Source: Nectonema munidae | Lineage: Eukaryota > Nematomorpha > Nectonematoida > Nectonematidae | Direction: 5' to 3' | NCBI GenBank assembly: GCA_030549495.1 | Contig: JAUIRK010000297.1 | Span: 1 to 64,000, forward strand | Length of the DNA: 64,000 bases | Shown: piece by piece, positions 13,601 through 28,600 of the stretch | Layout: each line of letters opens with the position of its first letter | Position numbering within the stretch: the stretch's first letter is position 1 | Notes under the pieces: model-generated | Told to the model about the DNA's origin: nothing | Databases searched by the model: none | Seen by the model: only the letters and a program-made list of their open reading frames with translations | Translations under genes and position numbers: made by a program

Positions 13601-16600
13601 CAAATATAAATTTAAGGGAGCCAAAAAATACATAAGCCTATGATCCTGACTTTGTATTAAAGTTTAATAATTTATTTTAATTTTTTTTATATTAAAAAAA
13701 ACTTTGTATAAACTCTAAAATATTCAAAAATGCTATTGTATAACTTGTTAGTTTCACAAAAATTTTCAAACTTAACTTATGAATTCATTCAAAAATGTTA
13801 TCTAATGTTGTGCCTTCCCAAAGGGCTGCACTGGGTGCTAACATTTTAAAACGCCCAAAACTCAATAAATACAGGTGAATAGGTGCGAAATAAGAGGATA
13901 AATTGTAGCAGCCATTACTATATTTTTAAAGTCTATCTTTACTATTTGCATTGATTTTATATTATACAAATAGATCAGAAGCGCAAATCCTCAAAATTAT
14001 TAGGAGGGGACGATTTTTTTGTTGCAATTTTCAAAATTACTTGTCTGGAAATATCACGGGAGACCAAATATTTATGCAATCCTTTAAAATAGATTGTATA
14101 CAGCGCATACGTAAATTTACAAGACTACTTTATTTATTTTTTTACAAAATTGATGAAATTTAAAAACTATACTTCCAGCGAAAACATTTTAATTAGATAA
14201 CGCATATACACTAGTTTAAAAAAATCCAAAATTATTGGGGGAAGGGGGGCGAATAGGCTTTTTGCCCCTACCCCCGGATGTGCGCCCCTGGTGTAAATTA
14301 ACATTGATATAAGGCCGGGATTCTTAACCAGGGGTGCACGCACCCCCAACCGGTGCGAGGAGAGACGTAAATTTTTTTCTGTGTTTCCAATACTAACCTA
14401 CAAGACAAACTTTTCAGGGTGGTACAACTGTACAAAAGTACAACAATGCATATGGTTCAAAAAATATTTTATATGCGAGTAAGAAATAAAGAAAAACATG
14501 TAAAGATAGTAAAGTGTACACAGTACAGTAATATTATGGAGTATACACATGTACAGTTTAAAGTACAACAATAGTATGAAGTATAAACATGTGATATCAA
14601 TCACTTTCTACTATTACTACTTCTACATCTGTTATCTATTTTCCTTAACTCTCTTCCTTTGTGACATCAAAAGGATTTTAACGTCTTGCAATTCTTTAAT
14701 TTAACGCAGTAGCATTCTATAATTTTTGCAAAGCTTTTTTAATAAGTAATCTTTCATTTTTATCTAATTTAAAATCATAACTTGTTTTACGTTTTGTTTT
14801 ATTATCTTGTTCATAAATACAGTGAAGAATCGTTATAACGCGATACCTGGGGTCCATATTAAGCAGCCGCGTTAAAACAGATCCGCTTTATAATTTTCTA
14901 GCACAAAAGGGCGCTAGCTCCTGACAAACTGGATATGTCATGTACGCCTGCAAAAATGGAAGCCAAGACATACCGCGTTATAAGCGATTTCGCGGTATAA
15001 CGATTCTCGTCATAATGGTTCCTTACATTTTTGAGATATCGTTATTTTAATTTTTTTTCAAACCTAAATTTCATATTTTCTGGGAAAAAGCAGACTCATT
15101 ATTTTATGAGGATACAATTTTTTGGAAAATATGCTATCTAAATTTACTCTTACATAAAAATTCCAATTTATCATACTTTGTTTTTTTTCTAATTTTCAAA
15201 ATTAAGGAATATCTTGATCAATTTTTTTTAATAATTCGCAAAAACTCTTACAATTCCTATTTTTACAAATATTTTTCTGAATAATAAATTTTTTTTGAAT
15301 ATATTAGAAAACTTGTTATCTAAAAATCTCATATTGTTTCTAAATTTCTGCCATTTCTTGTTTTTCTACAATAAGCCAAAATGTTATAAATTTTCATAGT
15401 TAACAAAATTTTCTGTAATAAGCATTTTTTTATATATTAATTAATAGTTTATAAAATTGTAAAATTCATTTGAAAATGTTAAATTTTGAATAGAAAATGT
15501 TAAATATGTCAAAAAAGAAAATGGAATGATGATTATGTTAAATTTGGGTTTACCTGTACTACAGAAAAAGACCCAACTCAAAACAAAAAAGCCATACACT
15601 ATTGGTGAAGAACTGATAAAGCCATGTGATTTAGAAATGGCAAAGATTCTTCTTGGTAGTAAAGAAGCGATGCAAAAATTTCAAAAGGTTTCTTTATCAA
15701 ATGACGTAATACATAATAGAATTATAGACATTAGTAAAAATATTTTTGAGCAAGTTATTGCAGATTTAAATGCTGGTCCTGTGAGAATTGGCCTGCATGT
15801 GGATGAATCTACAGACGTATACAACTATTGTCAAATTTTGGTAGTTGTTAGATATGTCAAAGAAAAAGCATAGAAAAAAAATGTTCTTTTTTGTGAACCA
15901 TTGAAGAAAAGAGCTAAATCTGAGGATATTTTTGATTTAATAAGTAATTTTTTTTCAAGAAATAATATCAACTTTGAAAAAGTTGTTTATCATTGGTAAG
16001 CGGTCTGGATTAGCTGAAATTATGAAAAAAAAGTTCCGGATCTAAATGTAACGCATTGTTTTCTTCATCGGTATTCACTTGCAACAAAACCTATGCCACA
16101 ATATTTAAAAAATGCCTTGGATACTTGTGTTAAAGTTGTTAATTTAATTAGTAGCCGTTCTTTAAATCATCCTTTGTTTCAGGCTCTTTGTGGAAAATGG
16201 GTCCAGAACACACTGTCCTTTTATATCATACGGAAGTGAGATGGCTGTCGCGTGGGCGTGTTTTGACACGGATGTTTGAACTAAAAGAAGAAATAAAATA
16301 TTTTCTCAATGAACACTCTCCCAAACTGGCAGACGTTTTTGATGATCTCAAGTTTATTAAAAAGTTAGCCTATATAGCCGACACTTTTTCTGCACTGAAT
16401 CAAGTTAATCTTTCATAGCAGGGAAAAATCTCAATATTATGAGAGCCAGAGAAAATATCTCAAGTTTGTGAGAACTAGAGAAAAAATATGTGCATTTAAA
16501 GAAAAAAATTTTAGCTAGTTTTTTTATATATATTTCAACTATAAAATATAAAAATTAAATTTTTTTTACTCATTTTGATATTTAAAGTGGGGGTGCAAGA

Positions 16601-19600
16601 AAAAAATTAAAATCAAAAGGGATGCGAATTTATAAAAAGATTAAGAAACCAAGTTTGTTTAGAATAGTGGACACTTAAAAATATGCTTAGAACTAGAGAT
16701 GCACCGATAAGAACTTAGTCGAATACCGATCAGTGGCAAATTATTTATTTTTGCAAGTTGGAACCTCGTGGGTTAGTTTGAGCATAAATATCTTTAAAAC
16801 TTTTGCTTAGAATTTTTTTTTAAATTTTAGAATTATTTTATAATTAGTTTCTTGGAAATTTGTTTTTAGAATTTTTTAATAGACTAATTCACAACTTTTT
16901 TAGATTTTACTTTTTTGCTTGATTCTTTTTCTTCAAATTTCATTAAATTTTTGGCTTATATTTTTTAAATTTTACTTATTTTGATTTTAGGCCTTCTAAA
17001 ATTTTATTTTATATTTGTACATTTTACTTAATATTTTTTCAACAAAAAATTTCAAACAAATTAATTAAATTAATTGATTGACATCTTTAAAAGAAACCGT
17101 TGATGTCATCGTCTTAAAAAATAATTAAAAAAAATAATGTTGAGCTAAAAAAATTTAATGTGGTGTCTTTTAATATCTTAATTAAACATATCGTTCTTGA
17201 CGTAATCCCGCACAATATGAGAAATTTAAAGATAGCGCATAATTATTTGCTATATCAAAAATTCCAAAAATAAGACTTACAAAAATATATTGAAAATTTT
17301 AATGGTATTTGGCTTAAATGAAAAAAAATCTTCCAATACAAAAAGATCTCTTTTTTTATATCAAAGTTAAGGAAGAATTAAAAATCTTAAATAACACTTA
17401 AGGAAAAAAAGCATATCAGAAAAAGTTATAGAGCTTCAACCAAAACTAAAAAATTTTACAGCATAACTTAAGTTTTTTGAAAAGTAATTTGACGTATCCA
17501 CTATAGCATACTCTATATGTGGCATGGCAGTGGTTGAGATAATGGACTCAAAACAGAAGCCTCTGGGTTCGATTCCTCATCGATACCAATTTGTTTATAG
17601 TTTGACATATGCGGTACATTGCCTTGTCAATGAACACACCCACGGTACCTTTACCTTATATTTTACTCAAAATTGGAAAATTTGCTACATAATTTACACA
17701 AGAGAGAAAGGAGACAAAATAAAGTAATAAAGCAATTTTCACTATTTTAAAATGGAAACTGTCTGTTCTCAGAATAATTTCGAAATAATTGGAGGCACAA
17801 AAAATGAGATAATTTAGCGGACTTTTTTTTGTTGATATTTTCAAGTTTTTATAAGCAACAAAAGCTAACCCTTATAGGGTGATTTGGTAACGCTTGTATT
17901 TTTTACATTTTGTAAGGAATCATAGTAAACAAAAAACGGTAGTTTAATCACTTTTCATAAAATTATTTAAGACTAAGAACATAAAATCTTAAAAAAACAT
18001 TTAAACTAACATAAATCATAAAAATCATAGTATACGAGAACAAGAAAATCATTGCGTTTTATTGACTATTTCTCTGTCTACATATAAAATTCTGACAGCT
18101 GTCATAAATAGATCAAGTACATTTTTAACAACTGAAACATTTTGTTTCGATATTATATTTTTATTATAGTAATCAACAAGTTTTCTTAAAAAAATGATTT
18201 AATTAATTGTGTACAGTGTTACTTACAAAATTTAATGATCGAACATTATAAAAAATATCTCTGCTCAAATATTAAACAAATAGAGTATTTTTGCTTTTAA
18301 ACTGAATAGCTAGTCAAAATATTCATTCCCAAATAGCTATTAAAAAATCTCTTGACTTGAAAAAATTAAAGTTTTCAAATGTAACAAACGTACTGATAAA
18401 GATTAAAAGTAACCTTTATTGAAAAAAATTTTTAACGCGAGTCTGACAAAATTCATTGATATAAAAGTGTAACGATTAAAAACTATTTCTCTCTCATTTA
18501 AAAACAAACAAATTTTCATTTTTGCAAAATGTTTGGTGTATTGATGGAACTAAATTTTTACCAAAAATCTTTGTTATTAATTTGAATAGCTGAACTTTGG
18601 TATCATGAAAAAAGTTTCTGAAAATATTGAACTATTACGCTAAAAACTAGTAGGAATTTCAGAGCAGCTTGGCATGATGTTTGACTCGAAAGTCTGCATT
18701 ACCTCTTTTATTCTCTTATCTTACATTATAATGTATTCGAATGATCATTACATCCAATAATGCGCTCGTACATGTTTTATAAACAAGCTTTAAAGCAACT
18801 CTTACTTATAGAAAATTATTATTTTCTCCCCCTCCCCCCGGATGTGCGCCCCTGAAATAGATGTGTGCATGAAACGTCAAAAAAATCTCGAACTCTTCTC
18901 TATTTTGAGAGTTAATTATACACACCAGGCAATGGTACTCTTTTTCCTATTCTGATGACAAAAACTTTGGAAACTCTGCAATCAATGCTATTTCTGAAAC
19001 TTAGGTACGCACTACGTTTTTCTGATTCCTTGAAGATTTTTTCGCTTCCACTCTCATCTCCTTGTTCATTGATACTGGTTGTGTGATAAACTTATTTTTT
19101 ATTTATAATTTTTATGAGTCTGTGCATCTCAATACTCAATTAATCGGAAAATAATGTTGCATGTCCATGTATAACACTCGGAAAGTGGTTTTATTGAAGG
19201 TTCTATATTCTACTCTATTTTTTTGTCATTTCGCAGGCTTGTATCGAACGCGATTGCTATCCTTCTCCTCTTAATTATCACAAATTTCCTAAATCTGTTT
19301 GTACGTAAGTCAACATTCATAATTGCTTCCCTTAATATTTCCACATTTTCTCCATCCTTGCTACATAGATCAGTGAACGAAGTTATTTGCCATGGAATAC
19401 CGGATAAAAGACCGCTTCAAGATGGCGACATTTTAAATAGTAAGCATTATTGTGACAAGAGTATTTTTCATTTTGAAATGATTATTCGACCTACAAATTC
19501 ATTTTGTCTCAAGTACCTGATTTCTATTCAGTCAAAGCTGATATTGAAATATCCCTTAAGGTCTTGGTAAGTGGGTGTTTCCATAATGAAATTTGAATGA

Positions 19601-22600
19601 GCTGATCAGGCATTTTAATTTGGAAGAATTGTAACTGATTGTTATGGACAAGTTGTCGTTGAAGCAGACCTTATTATATTTATAAAAGAGGTTCTCGCTA
19701 CACAAGACATTGTCTACTACCAAAATGAAGTTTCATCAAAAACTAAGGTAGTAATTACTTACATCTCGTTTTGGTTGTCCACGAAATCTTGTATACGCGT
19801 TGAAGTAACATCAAAGTGTTTCAAAAAGTCTGGACTTCTAATTTCGTTTAAATACTTCCCTAAATAATTATTTTTATAATTAGCTATTTTTGGATGCAAA
19901 AAAAGAAGAAAGATTTTCACTTTTTTTCTTTGATGTAGTCATTAATTTGATATTATACGATTTTTATGCATTATCGCTAGAATTGCTCAGCCGCCAAATT
20001 AACCGTTATATTTGATCAAGTTTTTTAAATAAGATATACATAGTCACTTTTTCTCATTTCATCTGGTCTTACCATACCTATACTGTATTGTATGCATAAT
20101 ATAAACAATAAAAGTAGATGTATGGAACATATAAATCTACTCTTAGCAATCTTATAGAAATGCCTTATTAAATAATAAAGGTCAAAATTATTATGATAAA
20201 AAAAGAGCCTTGCTGAATGCTACTTGTTTGCTACACTTCCTTTCTAACATTTAGGGCTTACCTCTCTCTAAACCCCTTTTACATGTTTAGCCCTCGTTTA
20301 CAATATTAAACCTAATTTTTCAGTGTTTTAATGTTTATTTACCATATTGTTACAGATTTGACCAATTTGAATGATTAAGAACCTTTGTTAGCTAGTTGGT
20401 AATAAATTTTGTAACTTAGTAAACACCGCTTCAATTTTTGACTTAAAAATCCTATTTTATTTGACTTTGTGATCAAAAAATGATATCGAAAGAAATTTTA
20501 ACTCAATTGAAAAATTTCGATCATTTTCCCAAAATTACTTTATATCTTTATTTTATTACGATTCATTTGTTTTGGAATTTATTGAGAAAATATACTAAAT
20601 TAAAATGTTGAAAAAATTAAATTATTACAAATAAAATACATCAAATAGGGGTGCTATAATTGTTTATTAAATATTTAATATGAAGGACGACAATTCCTAT
20701 CTTTGCATGTCTACTTAATATTGAAAATAAACTTTCAAGCGAGTTTGAAGTTACTCGCTCGTTTTCAAAGTGAAAACATTATGTGGCTAATATTTTTAAA
20801 AAGTTTTAAAACTTAAGGATTTAACATTTGATAAAATTTTTGAATAAAAAAATTTGTCTTTGAAAAGAAATTTAAACTAACTTTTAGATTTACTTAAGTG
20901 TAGTTTATTATGAAATGAATTTTTACTTTTTATTGACCTAAAAATATTTCTTGACTTATTAATCTAAAAAAACTTTAGATAACACGAAAAAAGTCATCTA
21001 TTCATATAATTGGTAATTATTTGGTTTTTTAGTTTTCCAGAAAAAATATACTCTTTTAACTTTTGTTTGCCCTGATAAATCAGTAATTCTCGTTTTGACT
21101 GTCGACGAAATCCTGTTTTAACCTGTCACATCACTCTTAATAAAATGAAGCTGATATTTGCGTTATTTATTACGGATATTGGGCATCTTTGAAAGAAGAA
21201 ATTTATTATGAAATATATTTTTAATTCATGAATTAAATTCCCAAACTTGTAATAAATTTTTTACAGTCGATGTAACGGTGTATCATAAAGGTTTCCATGG
21301 CGACCTCAACGAAACATTCTTTGTTGGAAACGTGGATGAAGAAAGTAAAAATCTTGTTCGAGTCACTTACGAGTGCTTGATGAAAGCAATCGATATTGGT
21401 AAGTTAGTTTTTCAAGACACTTCTTTGTTTTTATTTACGTCTCACGTCTCTAATATCTCGTATACATAGAAGAATGTTTCTGAAGCTGTGGGTAATTACT
21501 TCCAAACGTGGTTAAATTAAAATTCTGAGTGCGAAATTTTATTTGTTCTTTTAATGATTTCTGTAATTTTTTAAAAAGTTTTTTGGGTAAAGATTAAAAT
21601 TTTAGAAAATAAGATGTTTATCATGAAGTGCAAATAGGCCAAGAAAGTTTTCAAATATAGGAACTTAATTTCTAGGATAATTTGATTGGTTAGAACTAAT
21701 AAAAATATTTATATTTTTATCCAATCAAATCAAAGAGTAAATAAATTGTTTGTTTTTTCTAATGAAAAATCTAGGAAATGAAATTTTTTAAAGCGATCAA
21801 TAGAAAATGTTGGAAAACACGCCATTAGTGGATACGATTTTAAGTTATTTTTTATGGATATCACGATTTCAAACTCAAAGGTTTTGGCTTTGAAGTTAGT
21901 ATCAATCCTCGTTTCAATCTCAATGCTCTAAACATGAAAGAATATTTTATTGCGCATTGATATACCAGCTGTAAAATAAATCGCTATAAAAGTGGCTTTT
22001 GAAACTATAGGATCATAATGTGGGGCTTAAGATATCGGATTCATATCGTAAGCGGTGCATTGATTAGTTTTTTTATTTTTGTTTACCCTAGTCATAATAT
22101 TCTTTTTTATGTTTACTATAAGTTTCTGAATTGTAAAAGTTTCAAACTGATTTGAATTTGATGTTTCGAATTTAAATGAACGCACTTGTAATTTCTACAC
22201 TTGATTATTGTAACACCATCTTGCACTCTGCAAATCACAGTTTGATAAAAAAAAAGTTATAAGTACTCTAGAATACTTGTGTAAGTATTATTACTCTTAA
22301 AGAAAGATTTGAAAGCGTTTCCCAACATCTAGAGCAGTGTTGGCGACCCTTTTTAATAGTGCGTGCCAAAAATAGAATCTCTGTAACTTTAATTGATACA
22401 ACGTGCCCAGTTGAACACCAAAATTAAAAGTTTCATAAATTTGTTTCGTTTTATCATACAAGTCTAACTATTTTGAAAGAAGATTTGACATTTTTGTTTT
22501 AAAAATTTAATTTAGCTAAAAGCTTTTATCATTGCATTGAGTGAAACAATGTTATGTAGTAGCTGCTCACAAGAATAAGAAGATCCGAACAGAGAAAAAG

Positions 22601-25600
22601 AGCTATTCCAAAAGTTTTCATCGCGTTGAAATTGTTGCGCAAAGAGTTCCATACTTCCAAAATTTTATTTTCGTAACTGTCATTAGAATTGTCCTCCATA
22701 AAGTTTTGACATTCGAATTTTTCAAGTGTCCTGCCTACTTCCTAGAATTTGTCACACCAAATATTATTTTGTTGAAACTTTAAAAGCTCCATTTCTAAAT
22801 TTTCTAATTTTAACATTTCTATGCTAGTAAGTTTGAGTTTTTTCTAATTTCACTGAATTGCGCAACCCTATGATTAAATTCTTTTTTAGCTAATGCAATA
22901 ATGTTTGAGAACTCTTTTAAAACGTTTTTTTCTACAAAACCAATTAATCGTATATGTTGTAGGTTTTCTAAATGACTTTTAAAATTTGGACAAATATCTA
23001 AGTTGTCCAGTTTCAAATACTTTTATACCACAAAGCATTTTATCTGCTATTTTTCCTTTTTCTTTAAGTTTTGTCTTTAACTCATTAAAATGTGCTGTAA
23101 TATCCGTAAAAAACATAAATTAGTTAACCAAGTTAAATCAGTAAGTTGAAAAAAAAGTTTAATTTCATCTAAAGTAGTCACAAATCTTTGCAAAACGCGA
23201 CCTGCTCAACGATCTGACACTGTTGTACATGAGTACAGTATTATACTGACTTTCAACTTCAGCAAGCAATGTTTGAAACTGAGGTTTTGAAGTGGACGTG
23301 CTATAATATGCTTTACAATTTGTGTAACGTCTTTAAGTAAATTCTCAAAAAGATTTACAACTTTTTTTGCGCGCAGAACTTCCTTCCTCATGAATAATAA
23401 TACAATGAAATTGAATTACATTAATTTTCAAAATTTATTATAAATAAATTTTTGTCCAATGAATACACCACCATTATTACCCGACATTATACTTGCACTG
23501 TAAGCTCTCAATCCCACTACAACTGCACAGATTTTATGAAGTCAAATTTCCTTGTTTGTAATTCTGATTGCATCAACCTTCTAGCTCAGTGGTTTTCAAA
23601 CTGGAGTCCGCAGTGCCGCGAAGAAGTTCCATTGGGATCGAGAAGGGGGCACTGAGTGAATCATATTTCGCAAAATATTGCACCCGGTCATTTGCCATTT
23701 TTGCCAATAAATCACATTTAAAAAGAATAAGTAAGGTAGTCTTTGAATTGAGTACTATTTTTTCTTTTATTGCTTTTTAGACCATATTTTATAAATGTGC
23801 ATTTTTCTTAATGGTTAAAAAATGAAATATGACGACTCACACTTGAAATTTCGGTTTACTGCATTAACGTCTGGTGGGGAAGAGGAACATAAGTGTCCTT
23901 TGTGTTATGAAGTGTTAGCATCCACTTTTCTAAAGCCAGTCAAGTGAAGCACTCGAGTTCGGTAAACAAAATGATTGGCTGAACGATTGCACAAATTCAT
24001 TTTTGATAAATAACAGCAATGTTTTTGCAAAATATTAAGTATGGTTTGAAAAGTTTCTAAAAATATCTGTTGTCAAAAAGTCCCAAAACATAGGAGAACA
24101 GTTGATATTACATTGCTGCAAAGATATATTGAATGTGCTAAGAAGTTCTTAAGTTGAAGCATATCTTGCTGACAAACGATACCGTTAGAAGGCTAATAGG
24201 AGAAAATGTCTGATGACATCATGTCAGAGGTGGTTTTATTGGTTCGATTTTCAAGTTTTTTGCTCAGTTTGATGAAACGATGGATGCTGTCTCAGTCTTG
24301 TGTTTACGTACAATATGTATATGACAAGAACCGAGTAGACAATTTTGTATTTTGCGAAATTCAGCAGTAGAACAACTGTAAGAGAAGCATTTGAAAAAGT
24401 GATATCAAAAATCTCCAGATGTAATTTGTACCCAGAACGCCCAGCCATAAAACCATACCGATGACTTGAAAAATGTTTTCAATGAATTCATTAAAACAGT
24501 GTATTTCATTGAAGCACTTTATAGAGATCGAGCAATTTCTGGACGGCAAACTAGAAATGCATGTCGAATTTTCTGATGTCCATTTTCGCATATTTCTTTC
24601 ATTTTTAGTTAACATATTTGAATATATGAATTCCTTTAACTTTGCGCTGCAAGGAAAAGAGATCAGAGTACTCCATTGTAATAAAAAAATGCCAGCTTTT
24701 GAAATGAAGCTGGAATAATTGCATTCTTTAACAAGAAAAATTTTGCTCGATTTTCCATATTTGTTGATGAAGATAAGATTTTCATAAAAATGTCCTGGAG
24801 GCCATAAAACACTGTGTAGCACCAACAAAAATTTGAAAAATACCATCAATTTATCAAAAACCCGTTTATAATCTCGATTAGTAATCTGGCCTCAGAAGAC
24901 TTCTTAATTATAGAACAGTTTATTGATTTGATTAATGATTGAGGAGGTGCAAAACATGTTTTTTTGAAATACCTCCTAGCGATTTTTCGATTGAAATGGG
25001 AGAGTCCTATGCTTACAAAGATTTCTCTGAAAGCTGATTCGATTTGCCTTTAGACAGAGAAGATGCATCCATCCCTTTGGAGTGTTCAGACAATTTTTGA
25101 ATAAACAATGGTGTTGTTTTTTTAGTACAATAGTTTATATGTTGATTTATTTTTTTAAATTAGACCCCGAGCTATTAAAAAATTATAGTTATACCGCTAC
25201 GCCGAAATTTTTTAGAAAGTTTGTGAAAAACTCCTCAAGCTCAACAAGGGGGCAAAATCATTCATATATTATAGATCACTACTCCTCAGATGTAATTAAG
25301 TCTTTATTCCTCCTTATTGCCATTTACCAGTTATTGAAACGAATGGTCACAGTCTACCTGTATAATTTATAAAATAGGCTATACTCTTAACAAGTGAAGG
25401 TTTTATGCCATAACTAAAAATGATCTCTTTTGTAAATATTTAGACAGCTGAATCTTGGTTGAACCGATTTTATATTTGGTGTTCGAAGGTTTAACATATC
25501 TGTCTTCTAAAGACCATATGGAAAGGATTGTATTAAGGACTCATTGGTAATACAGTCAGACCTCATTTATCCGACAGTAGATCATTCGTGTTAGGAGTTA

Positions 25601-28600
25601 AAAGATATTTCTCATCTCACTAATTGTCAACAAGCCTGGTTCTTATCAAATGATGCTTTTTTTGTTGTATTACTCTAAAAAATTTCTAGCAAAGTAATCA
25701 GTTTTTATATTTTATATAGAAATTTGTTTTAATCATGCGCTTTTTTATTTGAAAATGAAAAAAATATATATAAAAAAGCTACAATATTTTACTAGCCAAA
25801 GTGCGTCCCTCTTGTATATGAATGCGTCGTGTTAAAATGCGAATTTTGTATGAATGACATTTTTGTGTGTAGTACAAGTGTCTCAATTGTTCTAAGACAA
25901 ATGTCAATCCTAACATGTATCTGGTCAGATGCCATTCATACCGGTACAAGCGAGAATGGACGTTTCCAATCATGCCAAAGAAAATGTAATCATTCGTGAC
26001 AAAAAATTAATTTCTCTGCATTAAAGGATATCAGGACAAAATCCCCTGGGGGATGGGGAGACTACAAATATTGATTATTATTATTATTTTTCTATTGAAT
26101 ACAGATTTAACTTCTGTGAAAAGGAGCGCGTTTCGAGGATTTTTAAGCGATACGTACTTATATAAGAATATGTCGCTTTTTTTCTTTGATCATTACTTTT
26201 AATCTGTTTCTATTTTTATTCACCTTTGCATCCAATTTTTCTACAACTAGCTCAGTGATGACATTTTAGTTTTCCGTTTAAGATTTTTGCATCACGAAGT
26301 TATTTTGATTTAGGTGAATTGCGGTGTTTATGTAGTCATATTATTTGTTAATCTAATCTTTGGTGACCAATACTATTTTTAGTTAAACCAGGTACCAAAT
26401 TCAGAGAAATTGGTGATGTCATTCAAAAACATGCGACATCTTTTGGCTTTTCAGTTGTAAAATCCTTTTGTGGACATGGAATCCATAGGTATATATATTT
26501 GTTTATTTACTTTATAGTACTATTTTAGAATTTAAGATCCTTTCGTTTAATACATTTTAGATTTAATAAAAACAAAGCATTCTCTAAAATTCGTTTTGGA
26601 GCCAATCCTATCACTAAAATATCTACTTATATGATTTGAATATAAATTTGCAATATACGTGCTGTGGACTTGATTTTAAATTGAAACTCGTTATTTTTGC
26701 AAGATTCAAACTTTTCAATACCGTGGAAACTTCTTTCTATATTAAATACGCATATACTCAATAAAGGGTTCACTATTGGAAGCTGCACTGTTTACTAAAC
26801 CTTTTTTCATTCCATTATTTCACTTATCTGAGAAATTTCCTCTCAAACGCAGCAAGATATTTCAAGTTTTTATTTATTTAAAAATTGTTTTAGAAATTTT
26901 CAAAGCTGGATGATTGTTTTATTTTATTTATTTTTGGAAATTTTTCGTATTCCTTCTGATGAGAAGGCTAAAGACTCACAAATATTTTTATTCATGTTAA
27001 CATGTTAGATTAATTCTGTAATTTTTTTTATAAATTTTTTGTTTACTAATAGAAATAATACCAGTTGTGTCAATGGATCCAGCTTGTTAGATTTTTTAAT
27101 TTGGAAATGAGAATTAGATGTAATACAAATTAATTTAAGCATGAAACGATAACAAAGGCGAGGAAATTAGCTCATCGAGAATTGCTCCTGATGACCTTTC
27201 GTAATAATTTTTATTGTTAAATGTCCTTTTTTTGTGTATAATATTACGCAAATTGATAGGTTTTAGTAGACATGTGCATAGTAAAAATGGATTCATAAAA
27301 TTCATAAAAATGGATTCATAAATTGCTATTCATTCTCATCTGTTTATTTTAAATCCTATATCTGACACTAATCTCTACTAAGCTACAGAATTCGTAGATT
27401 AACTGAAAAATGATCAATCCTTTAGTTAGCCAATTACATTTTAAAAGATTTTACCATTTTAAATCAATAAACGTAGCAAATACGTTTCAAAAAAATATCA
27501 TTGACTCTAAAAATTTTCGGTGACTTTTACGTTTCTATTTTCGGGAATTGTCCTTAGCAAAAAGCCGGCTGAACGGGTGCAAGGAAATCATCATGAATCA
27601 TTGTGGTATAATCAATTAAATTTCATTTTTAGACTCTTCCACACTGTCCCAAACATACCACATTACGCAAGTATGATTGCTCTCAAAAGTGTAGTAACAT
27701 AAATGAAATAATCCTTGTTATTTTTACTCGCAGAAAATAAAGCTGTTGGTGTCATGAAAGCAGGCAACTGTTTCACCATTGAACCAATGATTAATCAAGG
27801 TAATTTTCATATTGGCTCTATTGCATTTTTTTCACTAACTACGGCTTTGATTACAAGGAACCACAAAATTAGTCTAAAGCAATTCCAATATGACAGCTCA
27901 TCTCAATAATGTTTAATACGACTTACATTATTCAAATGGAATTTTGGTCGTTTAATGCTGTCCCCGTTTTCTGATGCAAATGTATTGGCAACTTGCTTTT
28001 ATTTTCCTATGTGAGTGTTACACAGCATATGCATTTCATAGGTGCTGCGGATTGACAAAGACTTAATCTAAGCGTATAAGTATTTGATAGCATCTAAAAT
28101 ATTCGCCTCATCTTTTACTAAAAAATGTCTTGTTGGCTTTTTATCGGAGAAAAACTTTTTTTCTCCAGTGCACTGACTATTTTTTGTCATCTCATGCTAA
28201 TTCCGATAATCCTTCTAACGTTTATGACGCTAAGTTTATATCAATTTTATAAAGCATTAGAAAACGATTTTGTGTAAAATAAGTATTTTTCGCTTTGATT
28301 TCTCTTATTTTTAAGGAAGCCTTACTTTACTTTGCTTCTCTGATATGTATATGTTGATGAATTTGAGGGTTTCGTACTGAAACCCACTTTCCAGGATTTC
28401 CTGGGAAGGAATTTCAGAAGGTTTTTGTGTTTTAGAAGTTTAATTTATGGCTCGTGCTATTTCGAATGCACTCTCTTGTCGTGTTTAGAATATCATTTTT
28501 CGGACTGTTTTTCGTAAATTTTCCAAATATTCGTGTAGTTCAGGAAATCTATAGTCAGAATTAGATGTTGAAATCTTCTTGACTTTACGATAATAAATGT

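Noticed and set aside
17524-17600. Possible tRNA gene
   Set aside because: A B box is present but the cloverleaf stems do not pair, and the segment belongs to a longer dispersed repeat.
24361-24849. 162-aa minus-strand open frame
   Set aside because: Antisense to the ZBED5-like hAT relic, whose conserved words lie on the plus strand.
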